Source of the DNA: Cycas panzhihuaensis | Taxonomy: Eukaryota; Cycadophyta | Reading direction: 5' to 3' | Assembly (NCBI GenBank): GCA_023213395.1 | Contig: CM041465.1 | Span: forward strand, 220,789,741-220,853,740 | Length of the DNA: 64,000 nt | Part shown: positions 54,946 through 64,000 of the stretch, one piece after another | How the letters are laid out: every line of letters starts with the position of its first letter | Position numbering within the stretch: the stretch's first letter is position 1 | The notes under the pieces: model-generated | Seen by the model: only the letters and a program-made list of their open reading frames with translations | What the model was told of the DNA's origin: nothing | The model's database searches: none | Translations under genes and position numbers: made by a program

Positions 54946-55027
54946 TTAAGATAGAGTGGGGGAGAAGAAGACTAAAATTTTCGAAATGAGCAAGGATGCT
55001 CAACCATTGTTGTTGACCCGAGATAGA
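54946..55027 (+). promoter_or_regulatory. Displaced polypurine tract and hairpin before 3' LTR of B
   Basis: AGAGTGGGGGAGAAGAAGA (about 54952-54971) is 57 bases from the LTR. Between them TGAGCA-AGGA-TGCTCA (54987-55002) is a perfect stem-loop identical in loop and inner stem to A's, then TTGACCCGAGATAGA touches the LTR. Confidence 0.55.
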
Positions 55028-55992
55028 TGTTAGGGTTATTTTTGGCACATATGTCATATCGACTGTGGAAAATCTGGAATGTAGGCTTGTACTGACTTGG
55101 AGGATGCAAGTACAAATAGCTAGCAGACTATACAGAGGAACGTACAAGAAATCTAATAAAAAAAAGACAAATACGTGCTTTCTGGGTACGCAACACAGGA
55201 TACGTACCTTTCACGTATGCAACATAAAGTACGTAACTTTTCGGTACACTAACAGACAAAACATGCCAAAACGGAATGCATGACCAAAATAGATAAAAAG
55301 GTGCTGAGAATCGATGATGTCAGAAAGCACAAGCGTACATGTAGTCGTATGACAAAGAATACATGAATTAGTAGTGGTAATCATGTGTTAAGTGAAAAGG
55401 CACGTGTTATGAACAAAAAATGGTTATGACCATGGGTCATAACCATTCACCTAAACGACACCAAAACAAATATTTAATGGTACTTTTCTCACCATTCTAG
55501 CAGTGAAAGCCGAGTCAATAAATCTTTTGATACATTCTCAAGGGTGAGAGCCGAGTCAATGAATCTTTTGATACATTCTCAAGGGCGAGAGCCAAGCAAA
55601 CAATATGATACAATCCAACAGAGCATTCCCTATTGTATTCCATTTTGGAACGTATGGAATAGTGTATTGTGGATATTGTTGGAACGTATACAAGATACAT
55701 TCTAAAACTGAATGTATTGGTGATATTTCTTAATAAAATTAAGAGTTGCGTGGAATATTGTGTGCTATTCGTGTTATGATGATTATATAAAGAATATTTG
55801 ATGATTTGTGCACTATTGTGATGAAATAATGATGATAATGTGATGGTTTATTATTGCAATGCTATATGTACAATGATTTTGATAATAATGAATGGAAACA
55901 TAAGCATGTTGACTTCATTCTAAACTAGACTATCAACCTGTGACCCTTGACAAGTGTGTATTTCACAAGTGTAGTGTAAAACAAAGTCAACA
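55028..55992 (+). repeat. 3' LTR of gypsy B
   Basis: TGTTAGGGTT to AAAGTCAACA. Contains GTAC words, the G-box and hairpin (55401-55444), and an internal near-perfect duplication of a 47-bp unit (GAGTCAAT(A/G)AATCTTTTG, 55511-55600). AATAAAATTAAG near 55733 is a possible poly(A) signal. Confidence 0.94.
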
Positions 55993-56390
55993 ACATGGTG
56001 TAGAAGATTGTGAGAAAAGAAAATCCTCTTCAATCGCTCTGCCTTTGTCAAGAAGAATATGGATAAAAACAATATCCATTTCATTATTTTTAACAGAGTT
56101 GACATCCCTGGTTACATGTGCTTTTCTGCCAATGGGATCATAAAATTGGTATGCTTTGTTTCCTATTGCATAACCAATGAAAATGCATTTCAAACTTTTA
56201 TTATCAAATTTTTGCCTTTGTTGTTAGAGAAAGTGCATGTAGGATGTGCACCCAAAGGTGCATAAGTGGTTGATAGTTATCATTTTGCCAGTCCAAGCCT
56301 CCTCTGGTATCATATCCAAAACCACAGTTGTGGAGCTCTCGTTTGCGACATAGGCGATTGTGTGAAGTGCCTCTACCCAATAAGACTGAG
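55993..56390 (-). pseudogene. Integrase C-terminal part of copia D (between B and E)
   Basis: Minus strand: VNESSTTVVLDMIPEEAWTG, KMITINHLCTFGCTSYMHFL (56330-56220), KCIFIGYAIGNKAYQFYDPI, GRKAHVTRDVNS and DKGRAIEEDFLFSQSSTPC. Matches C's ITDITPEEAWSGKKP, LKCIFVGYAIHSKAYKLYDP and LPSQSSTPC step by step. Confidence 0.9.
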
Positions 56391-56535
56391 TGTAACATAA
56401 CCCTATGCCCCTCCCTTTCCCTCTCCTCTTTTCATCCCAATTTCTTGGAGCACCCATTCTATCTTACTCATCCCTCTTTGTAAATTCCTTTCTTCTAACT
56501 ATTCCCCTCTTCTTTAAATACCTTCTACAATCATC

Positions 56536-57748
56536 ATGGCTCCAACTCAAGGTCTGAATCTCACTCTTAGAGAATCAATTCACCACATTACAGCAAGAAG
56601 TTAAGACAGAAGTGCAAGAGGTAAAAATCGACATGTTAAATTTAGCATCAAAATCTAACTTGGCTTCTATTATGTCCCAAATGGCACAGATAACAAAGCA
56701 AATCACTTCAAATCAAAATCAAATGGCATAAATTGCAGCACAAATTTCTTTTCATCAAGCAGGTCCCGTGCCACCATCACCGCTCCCGTGACAATAATCA
56801 TTTCACCATAAAATCAATATTCCAACCCTTGATCCTGATCTGAATAGGGAAAACACTCGCAGTTGGATAAGTAAACTAGAATCCTACTTTGCCCTCAATC
56901 CAATGACTGAAGAGGATCGACTATTGTATGCCTCTATCCATTTAGATGGGAAAGCACATCACTAGTTTAATTGGTGGAGAAAATAGTACCCTTCAATCCA
57001 AATGTAGCAACACTTCACAAACTGTTTTTTCGAGTAGTATGAGGATACTTGCAGTTGATCATTCTTCACTCAACTGACCAAGCTTAAGCAATCATCTATA
57101 GAGTCATTTACAGATGAATTCCAAGCATTATTTAATCGATGTTCGCAAGGTCAAAATCTAGATAAGCAAACTTTGATCGATACTTATGTAGCAAGGCTAC
57201 AGGACCGTATTCAGATGCATCTCAAGACATTATCCTTGCCTTCTCTCAAGGAAGCTATTAGAATGGAAAAAGCAGTAGAGGCAAAGTTCACAGTTGAAAG
57301 ATCCGTGTACACCCAAAGAGACACCCCATGGTCCTCACAACCTCGACAAATAGACTTCCAGCGGCCCTGCCCTCAATTTGATGATGCAGCTCGCCCTCAA
57401 ACAGACTTTCAATGTCCCCAACCTCGACCTGATGATACACCTCATCCTCCAATAGATCGACAAGCAAAAGGACCCTCAACGAAAAGAGCCCAAATCTCAC
57501 AAGCCAAAGCACAACGATGGGTAGAGGCAGGCCTCTGTATACAATGCTCAGAAAACTGGAATCCTGGGCATAGTCGCATTTGTTCAACGAGGCATATGAT
57601 CTTTTCCATTGACCCCACAAATAACCCATTAGACTCTAATTTTGATGAAGCGATTGATGAAGCAATCCAGACAGACCCCAACCCTAAACCCCAACCTGAA
57701 GCATCCCCATCAGTCGTAGCCTCTACTACTTGTCCTAAACCCTTATGA
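56536..57748 (+). pseudogene. Gag of chromovirus E (broken)
   Basis: ATG 56536 (MAPTQGLNLTLRESIHH), frame change, then LQQEVKTEVQEVKIDMLNLA, DPDLNRENTRSWISKLESYF, ALNPMTEEDRLLYASIHLDG, and the open 191-codon frame 57173-57748: TYVARLQDRIQMHLKTLSLP, LKEAIRMEKAVEAKF, a Pro/Gln/Asp-rich stretch, and GLCIQCSENWNPGHSRIC, the long-loop zinc knuckle (C-x2-C-x7-H-x3-C) usual in plant chromovirus Gag. Confidence 0.9.
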
Positions 57749-58300
57749 GTTAGAGGCATTCTTCGAAAGACTCCAATGTTAATACTAATCGATGGTGGTG
57801 CGTCTTTGAACTTTATCGATATCTCATTCGCTAGGCAACTAAACCTATATGTTGTCCCAAAGACTAGCTTCACTTGCTCTCTACCAGGGTACCAGAAGCT
57901 CCATTGTACAGGTGGCATAAAAAACCTACATGTCCAAATTGGCTCATACCTCCTAACTTGTAATTTTTACACATTATCTATAGAAGGATTTGATGCTATA
58001 TTAGGGATGCAATGGTTACAAACCTTAAGAATTTATAGTATGAATAACTCACCCTCTAATGCATTCATAATGTTTAAAGATCATATGAAAAAAACACATA
58101 AACGCTATGGTATACAATCCCCTCCAAACCAACTTGTCTCACTAGGTTACATGAAAAGACATCTTCAAACCAACCTTGGCTATATAGTTCGCCTAAATAA
58201 CATGCAAATTGATCCCCCAATCCACCCACGCATCCAGTATGTTATTACAAAGTACAAGCAACTCCACCTGACCGTGGGTTTTACCATACAATTGAACTGA
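57749..58300 (+). pseudogene. Protease of chromovirus E
   Basis: Frame 57776-58300 reads LILIDGGASLNFIDISFARQ with DGG at the active site (DSG/DTG usual), then CTGGIKNLHVQIGSY, FYTLSIEGFDAILGMQWLQT (the conserved ILGMDWL-type end) and IRYVITKYKQL-like lead into RT. A stop precedes it at 57748. Confidence 0.86.
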
Positions 58301-58980
58301 AATCTAACCATGACCCAATTTGCCTACGACCATATAGAAATTCCTACTTCCAAAAAAATGAAATTGAGAAAATCACGACTAAACTAATGGACATGGAAAT
58401 AATCAAGCCTAGCAAAAGTCTATATGTAGCACCAATCGTCTTAGTTAGGAAAAAGAATGGCTCTTTTTGCCTTTGTGTGGATTACAGGGAGCTTAACAAG
58501 ATTATTATCAAGAATAAGTTCCCCACTCCACGAATCAATGATATGCTTGACAAGATCCATAGACCGTCGATCTTCTCTAAGCTAGACTTACAATTAGGAT
58601 ATTACCAGATCCCAATAGCCCCGGAAGATTGTAATAAGACAAATTTCTGAACCCACCACAGCCACTTTGAGTTTCGAGTGATGCCTTTTGGCCTCTGCAA
58701 TGCACCTGCCACCTTTCAAACCCTCATGAATAAAATTTTTGGTCTTCATCTTCAAAAATTTGTCATTGTCTTCTTCGATGATATACTTATCTACAGTTCA
58801 TGTTTGGACCATCACATTCATCATCTGGAGACCATCCTCCAAATTCTACATCAACACCAATTACATGCCAAACTTTCCAAGTGTCAGTATGAAAAAACTG
58901 AACTCCAATACTTGGGGCACATCATTTCTTGCAAAGGGGTACATGTGGACCCTGATAAAATATCGATCATCACTACCTAG
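58301..58980 (+). pseudogene. Reverse transcriptase of chromovirus E
   Basis: Frame 58387-58650: MDMEIIKPSKSLYVAPIVLV, RKKNGSFCLCVDYRELNKII, FPTPRINDMLDKIHRPSIFS, KLDLQLGYYQIPIAPED. Stop at 58648, then frame 58678-58980: VMPFGLCNAPATFQTLMNKI, catalytic IVFFDDILIYS, LHAKLSKCQYEKTELQYLGH, VDPDKISII. Only two stops over 200 codons (58648 and 58978). Confidence 0.93.
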
Positions 58981-59592
58981 TCGACACCGACCAATCTCAC
59001 ACAATTGCAAGCATTCCTTGGTCTTACAGGGTTCTATCGTCATTTTGTCCATAACTATGTTGCACTAGCAGCCCCGCTAACAAACTTGCTCCGCAAAAAC
59101 TCTTTTCAATGGTCTTCGGAGGCTGAAGTCGCCTTTTCCCACCTCAAGTTAGTGATGACCTCTACCCCAGTATTGATCACTCCTGATTTCACCCAACCTT
59201 TCCAGCTCAAATGTGATGCTTCTGGATTTGGCATAGGCATTGCTCTTATACAAGAGTATCACCCCATTGCTTTCAAAAGCCGAAAACTAAAAGACCATAA
59301 ACTTTGGTTATCAACTTGCTAAAAGGAAATACGAACAGTCTTACATGTTGTAGATAAGTGGCGTCAATATCTTTTGGGGTCAAAATTCACAATCTTTACT
59401 GACTACTATAGTCTCCATAATCTAATGGATCAATCGATCCTCTCAAAAGAACAAGCCAAATTGATTAATTGCCTTCAAATTTTTAAGAAAGGCAAAGACA
59501 ATGTGGTTGCAAATACCCTCTCTCGCCTTTCTCCCAATCCCAATGACACCAACCCCAACATTCATGCTATATACAAGGCCCAACCCATCTAG
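58981..59592 (+). pseudogene. RNase H of chromovirus E
   Basis: LQAFLGLTGFYRHFVHNYVA, APLTNLLRKNSFQWSSEAEV, FQLKCDASGFGIGIALIQEY (catalytic CDAS), HPIAFKSRKLKDHKLWLSTC, a stop at 59320, then KEIRTVLHVVDKWRQYLLGS, FTIFTDYYSLHNLMDQ (FTDH is FTDY) and KDNVVANTLSRLS. Confidence 0.9.
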
Positions 59593-60660
59593 CATGATGA
59601 ACTACATGTTGAAAACCAAGCTCAACCTGATTACTCCTTTTGGAAAGAAAAGGCAAACCAAAATGGATGATCAACACACTCAAAACATCTATTATTCCAT
59701 AATCGCATCTTTGTCCACCCATCCTCATCTTTCATTCCACGCATTATAACAAAGTATCACTCCACTCCTTTAGGGGGCCATTCAAGATTCGATAAAACTC
59801 ATCGTCGTATTCATGCTGACTTCTTTTAGCCCCATATGAAACATACTATCTTTACCTTTGTGTCAGAATGTGATACTTGTCAATGACATAAGGCGGATAA
59901 CAATGCCTTACCGGGACTACTCCAGCCACTACATATCCCTCAAGGAAAATGGCAAGACATTGCCATGGATTTTATTGTTGGCTTACCTACATTAGCTGGG
60001 TTTGACTCAATTTGAGTAGTCATCAATAGGTTAACCAAATATTCTCATTTTATTCCAGTACACACATCTTATAAATCATCTGGACTTGTCGACATTTATG
60101 TCCAATTCATTTTTTGCCTTCATGAGCTCCCTTCAACTATCGTTTGTGATAGAGACCCCAAGTTCACCAACTCCTTTTGGCAAGAGTTATTTAAGGTTGT
60201 AGGAACTTCATTTAATATGAGTACAGCTTACCATCCACAAACAGAAGATCAATCAGAGGCCTTAAACAAAACTTTGGAAACATACCTACGTTGTTTTGCC
60301 TCTGACCACCAAGCTAAATAGACATGCTAGTTATCCCTAGAAGAATATTGGTACAACTCCTCACACCATTCAGCCATTGGCATGTCCCCATTTTTGGCAT
60401 TATACGGCTATCACCCCCCTTCGCACCATACTTTAGCTACTGATTTTTGGAATGCCTCTACTCAACAAAAGCTTCAAGAGATGGACCAAATTCTTCATAC
60501 CCTTAAGCAAAACTTAGCCAATGCAAGGAATCGTATGAAGCAACTTGTTGACCGCCACCAATCTGATTGGTCATTTGACATTAAAGATCTCATATTCCTC
60601 CATCTTCAGCCATGCAAACAACAATCCCTCAAAGCTCATTGAGGCCACAAGCTAAGTCCC
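59593..60660 (+). pseudogene. Integrase of chromovirus E
   Basis: Zinc region HSTPLGGHSRFDKTHRRIHA and ECDTCQ; core [18 protein letters not shown] (first Asp), TIVCDRDPKFTNSFWQELFK (second Asp), STAYHPQTEDQSEALNKTLE (Glu). Then ALYGYHPPSHHTLATDFWNA and DRHQSDWSFDIKDLIFLHLQ. Stops at about 59590, 59830, 60016 and 60320; the DDE residues themselves survive. Confidence 0.9.
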
Positions 60661-61008
60661 CGTCATTATGGTCTGTATAGTCATAAAAAAGATTGATAAA
60701 GTTGTATATACCCTTGAACTTCCCTCGAACACCAATATCCATAATGTCTTCCATGTCTCCTGCCTTAAAAAGTGCCTGGGCAAAAATATTACACCCCTCA
60801 CCACCCTCCCCATTCTCCATAATGAACAAATCCTCACAATTCCATCAGACCAGATCCTCGCCAACCGTCAACGCCACCTTCAAAACCGCATTATTTCTGA
60901 GCATTTGACACAGTGAGCCAGGTGTGATATAGATGAAACAACTTGGGAATCTGACAAGTTTGTCAAGCAGCATCCCCATCTGCAACGCTTCGAGGACTCT
61001 GCGTCTTT
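60661..61008 (+). pseudogene. GPY/F and chromodomain end of chromovirus E
   Basis: VVYTLELPSNTNIHNVFHVS and LKKCLG is the GPY/F-side segment; PSDQILANRQRHLQNRIISE, then (after a TGA) ARCDIDETTWESDKFVKQHP and LQRFEDS is a chromodomain with the W-x-(8)-E-x-x-T-W-E spacing changed by one lost Trp. Chromodomains steer integration to heterochromatin marks. Its presence separates E from A and B. Confidence 0.85.
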
Positions 61009-61044
61009 TGGGGGGGGGGGGGGGGGGGGGGGGAAGGGGGGACT
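61009..61044 (+). promoter_or_regulatory. Polypurine tract of E expanded to a 24-G run
   Basis: 24 uninterrupted G (61010-61033), then AAGGGGGGACT, directly before the LTR. The expected tract is only the last dozen bases; the long G run may be slippage or a sequencing/assembly artefact. Confidence 0.8.
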
Positions 61045-61528
61045 TGTAACATAACCCTATCTCCATAAGAGAAACGAAGTATTAGTATGTGGAATCCGCC
61101 AAAGGGTTATGTGATCTCATGAATATTCTGTGGTACTTACTTATTTAGTAAGTGCCTAAATAGTCGTGCTCACTTATTTAACAAGTACTCAAATGGTGGT
61201 GCTTTTCTATTACACATGTATTTAGCAAGTAGTTGCACTCTTGTATTGCACATGCATTTAACAAGTAGTTGTGCTCACTTATTTAGTAAGTGCTTAGAAT
61301 AGAGGTGCAAAATTGTCCCACATGCATCAGTGGAAAATAAGCCTTAATAGTTAAAGGACTATATATACCCTCTCGGGTCTTCATTGTAATTCATTCATGG
61401 TTCATATTACTTAAAAGAAAGAACTTTGATTTTCTTTGGTAATCAATTATCTCTTTTGGTTCTCTTTGGTGCTTATTATTTCTCTTACTTCTCTCCTTGG
61501 AGTGCTCTATTATGAAAGATATGTTACA
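61045..61528 (+). repeat. 3' LTR of chromovirus E
   Basis: TGTAACATAACC to ATATGTTACA, with short inverted ends (TGTAACAT/ATGTTACA). TATA box TATATATA (61360-61367). The repeated CACTTATTTA(A/G)(C/T)AAGT word occurs about five times between 61135 and 61300. Confidence 0.92.
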
Positions 61529-62100
61529 GCGAGAGACTTTTAGCATGCATCATCGCCTTTGCTTTGTTTACAATAGTCATGTTCATTCTCTCTGCTATCC
61601 CATTTTGTTGTGGTGTGTGTGAAGTAGTGACCTGACATTTAATGCCATGGTTAATACAATATTGATTGAATTCCTTTCAAATAAATTCAACTTCGTTATC
61701 AAATTGCAAGATTTTAATTTGCATATTTGACTTCTTTTCTACAACAAGTTTAAATTCTTTAAACTTAAAAAATACTTTAAATACTTTATACAATATACCC
61801 AAACTTTGTGAGAAAAATCATCTATAAAGGTGATGTAAAAAAATGCTTCTCCAAGAGATTGTATGGACATGGATTCACAAATGTATGTGTGTACCAATTG
61901 CAGCAACTGTGTAACCCTCCATGCTTGACCTTTTTTGAAAAAATTCTCTATGTTGTTTTCTCATAATACATGTCTCACATAGACACTTACTAGTTGAAAT
62001 CTAAAGTAAGCCAAACACCATGTTCTTCTTGAATATCAATTTGATACTCTCTATGTTCAAGTGACCTAGTCTATTGTGTCAAAACTTCTCCTTAGTCAAT
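61529..62100 (-). pseudogene. Integrase core of copia D (broken)
   Basis: GMTIVNKAKAMMHAK-like end next to E (about 61575), HTTTKWDSRENEHD-like (catalytic Glu side, 61600), DNEVEFI (second Asp, 61690), VFHKVWVYCIKYLKYF-like (61790) and MSIQSLGEAFFYITFIDDFS-like (61820-61870). All in different frames. Confidence 0.8.
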
Positions 62101-62518
62101 GACTAAATAATATAGGCATGTGATTTGCCAAATGTTGCATCCATTTTGTAAAATCCATGGTCTTCATAACCAATAACAATCACTTGATTGGTTATATCAC
62201 TAATAGCACATTTCCCATTTTTAAATAATATGCTCATCTGTTGCTTGTCAAGTTGGCTAATAAATAGAAAATTTTTAGGCATTGATGAAACTAAAAAGAC
62301 ATCGCCATTGTGAAATGACTGAGCAAAGTCAGTTAAAGTGTTGAATGAGACAATTTTTCCAACACCAAATATTTAAACAATTTCATTAATACCAAAAGTA
62401 ATAGTTTGACCCTTGTTGTTTTCAATCTCATCCAATTAACATTTCTAATCATGTGACGGGATGTGCCTAAGTCGACAACCCATGTATTGTTGCTACTGTT
62501 GTCATATGCACAAAACAA
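62101..62518 (-). pseudogene. Protease and pre-integrase region of copia D
   Basis: Frame 62518-62333 opens MFCAYDNSSNNTWVVDLGTS, RHMI: the copia protease site with DSG changed to DLG. Further left the strand gives VFLVSSMPKNFLFISQLDKQ, QMSILFKNGKCAISDITNQV and YEDHGFYKMDATFG, matching C's CIPSMDKSLLSVSKLDKQQM and ILLKNGKCVISDKDDQV. Confidence 0.88.
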
Positions 62519-62780
62519 CTTTTCATCATCAAATTGGTTGTTGTGACTTTAATAGCCACCTCTGTATGCCCCCACTTTGACTTCCATGATGACCTCTTCG
62601 AAATGTACCTTGATTTGGTCTTTGCGGGAGTTGTTGTTGTTACCTCTATTGTTGCTACTATTGCAATGGTTGTTGCTATTGTTGCATGTCATGTTGCCTC
62701 TTTTTGCATTCAAATTGAATGCAACCAACCTTGCCACAATAATGATTTACAATTAATTTTGCCTTTAAAGCATTGATGTT
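62519..62780 (-). pseudogene. Nucleocapsid end of Gag of copia D
   Basis: Asn-rich stretch (NNSNNHCNSSNNRGNNNNSR) where C has its Gln-rich repeats, preceded by a damaged zinc knuckle (NHYCGKVGCIQFE near 62730: second half lost). The Asn/Gln difference comes from AAC/CAA codon expansion in each copy. Confidence 0.75.
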
Positions 62781-63440
62781 AAGTTTTCTAAACTCTTTTT
62801 GAAGGTTCTGTTTGGGAGCCATATGCTATTCACCTTTGTGCTTTGCGTTAAATGCTCTTGATCTCATCCCTTCATCTTGATGAGAGTAGATTTGCTCTTC
62901 TCACAAGAGACTTTCTAATTGATTAAAAGTCATGGTGCCCAAAGTGCTTCCTCATGTGATTGAAAAAATGAAACTATTGTGCTCCCTCGATAATACATGG
63001 ATGGTGGCAATAATAAGGTCTTCATTTGATGCAAACTTTCTCAAAGTTGTTAACTAATTGTTGATCTAATAAGCTCAACAAATTTAAGACAAAACAACTT
63101 TGCTTTGGACATAACAATGCGCACATCATCTCGCCTTTTATACAATGTCAATAAAATGTCCCATGCTTCTTTGGAAATAGAAACATTAACAATATTATGA
63201 TCAACAATGTCATGAATTGTCATATATAAGAAAGCTAAGGCTATTTCATCCTTAATTTCCCATGCAGCAACTAAAGCAAAATCAGAAAGTATCGTTACAT
63301 TTGAATTAACAGGATCTCCAATTGAAACCTTCCATATACATAGCTCCACAATTCATTCATGATTAACAAATTCCATGCTTGTTTTTTCCAATACTAATAA
63401 TTTTCAAGTCCATTAAATTTAATGTAACTTGCATTAAGCA
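62781..63440 (-). pseudogene. Gag of copia D (broken)
   Basis: Frame 63349-63050: VSIGDPVNSNVTILSDFALV, AAWEIKDEIALAFLYMTIHD, SKEAWDILLTLYKRRDDVRI and SKAKLFCLKFVELI, homologous to C's Gag (WEAKDEIALAFLHMIVD, SKEAWDILSSLYERRNEVRI). The start would be near 63455 (VVILMLNASYIKFNGLENY). LNQLESLL and FNAKHKG pieces lie to the left. Confidence 0.9.
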
Positions 63441-64000
63441 TTAAGATAACAACCATATTTAAGCTAAACAAAATTCTTCTAACTAAAAAATTGATTTGAA
63501 ACTCCTAAGTTTTCACCACTTAAGTCCCACTTGCAAGTGCACCAACAACTCTGATCTATAAAGAGATCCAACAACTTAAAAAATGGAGAGCTAGGTTTTT
63601 CGAGTAATCCAACCCTAATTTGTAAAGTAAATCCAACAATTAGCCAAATTAATTTTTTAAAACAAGCAAATAGGGTTGATCTGCACAATCATATTGTGCT
63701 TTCCTTGGAATTCACGACACCCTTTTCAAATCTCTTTCCAACAAATTTTAGTCTTGATTATTGTGCATTGACTGTGCAGTCGATTGGTCCCCTAAGGAAT
63801 GCACCAATCTCAAGACTTCATACAAGGTAAAAACCTTTTTCGAACCTCCCAACTTAAAAAACTTTAATCAACTTTTAAGTGAAATGATGCCAAGTGGAGT
63901 TAATTGAATTGCTCAAATAACTTGAACACTTAAATGCTTGCTTGAACTTGAAATTGGTGCCAACTATGATGCTTGAAAAATAAAATTGCTTACTACTTGT
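63441..64000 (-). other. Untranslated leader of copia D, cut by window end
   Basis: Aligns with C's leader 44160-44700: GTGCTTTCCTTGGAATTCAC, GACTG-TG-CAGTCGATTGGT and CCTAAGGAATGCACCAA. The 5' LTR and primer site should follow beyond 64000. Confidence 0.8.

Larger units (their letters stand above)
38422..55992 (+). mobile_element. Gypsy element B: Ty3/gypsy relative of A, itself split by copia C
   Basis: Without C it is about 9.9 kb. 5' LTR 38422-39379 plus 47037-47087; 3' LTR 55028-55992; both start TGTTAGGGTT. Inner order copies A: primer site, Gag, knuckles, protease, Gag-like spacer, RT, RNase H, integrase, GTAC array, extra ORF. LTRs of B share with A the central hairpin and terminal style but otherwise differ. 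Target copy ACATG is intact on the right (55993-55997) and damaged on the left. Much more decayed than A. Confidence 0.95.
56391..61528 (+). mobile_element. Gypsy element E: chromovirus-type, 5' LTR nearly all lost
   Basis: Gag, protease, RT, RNase H, integrase and a chromodomain in order on the plus strand, then a G-rich polypurine tract and a 484-bp 3' LTR. At the left only the first 16 bases of the LTR (TGTAACATAACCCTAT, 56391-56406) remain before leader-like sequence; LTR remainder and primer site are missing. Flanks CTGAG and GCGAG are compatible with a diverged target duplication within D's integrase. Confidence 0.92.
36060..64000 (-). mobile_element. Copia element D, minus strand, split by B and E, runs off the right edge
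   Basis: Segments 36060-38421, 55993-56390 and 61529-64000 join into one copia element related to C. Left to right they are 3' LTR, RNase H, RT, linker | integrase C-terminus | integrase core, protease, zinc knuckle, Gag, leader. Joined ends match C's uninterrupted sequence: C has GATGATGTACATGGAGTAG where D has GATGATGTATG before B and ACATGGTGTAG after it; C has CTCGAGTGAG where E sits. The 5' LTR lies beyond the window. Confidence 0.9.

Noticed and set aside
57288-57629. Minus-strand 113-codon ORF
   Set aside because: Antisense of the chromovirus E Gag, which has family motifs on the plus strand.

Overview
This window is plant nuclear DNA from a repeat-rich genome. I found no convincing host gene and no rRNA, tRNA or CRISPR array. 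Almost everything recognisable is LTR retrotransposon: Ty3/gypsy Gag-Pol with GPY/F or chromodomain ends, and Ty1/copia Gag-PR-IN-RT-RNH. Several primer-binding sites match plant initiator-tRNA-Met (TGGTATCAGAG type), which points to a land plant. A large, slowly purged genome such as a gymnosperm would fit the layers of old nested insertions, but nothing here fixes the species. Every reading frame of length carries stops or frameshifts, so the window is a graveyard of elements of different ages.

Layout. 1-1030: the 3' tail and LTR of an element that starts left of the window. 1031-2528: old DNA with a 160-bp tandem duplication. 2529-13104: gypsy element A, minus strand, complete with both LTRs and a perfect target-site duplication ACTAG. 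13110-17859: a much older gypsy remnant (I, minus) with readable RT, RNase H and integrase pieces. 17860-23072: copia element G, plus strand, complete, target duplication AGACA. 23078-26030: unrecognised. 26031 to about 30880: copia F, minus. 30920-31680 and 32030-32362: two unusual hairpin-rich repeat arrays. 32480-33063: 3' end of a plus-strand copia (K). 33064-34972: 5' half of a minus-strand copia (H). 34978-36059: unrecognised.

The right 28 kb is a Russian doll. Copia D (minus) starts at about 36060 and runs off the right edge. It was split by gypsy B (plus, 38422-55992) and by a chromovirus-like gypsy E (plus, 56391-61528). B was in turn hit inside its own 5' LTR by copia C (minus, 39380-47031, target duplication CCTAT). 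C and D are relatives; A and B are relatives; G, F and H form a third related group.

The most interesting biology is in the A/B gypsy family. Besides normal Gag, protease, RT, RNase H and integrase, both copies carry (i) a region of about 430 codons between protease and RT with two Gag-like motifs, (ii) four CCHC zinc knuckles in Gag, (iii) an extra coiled-coil-like ORF between integrase and the 3' LTR, (iv) a GTAC-rich tandem array downstream of integrase, and (v) a hairpin between a displaced polypurine tract and the 3' LTR. All five occur in both copies, so they are ancestral parts of the family and not accidents of one copy. The second notable signal is the pair of arrays at 31-32.4 kb, where repeated stem-loops differ in sequence while both arms change together.
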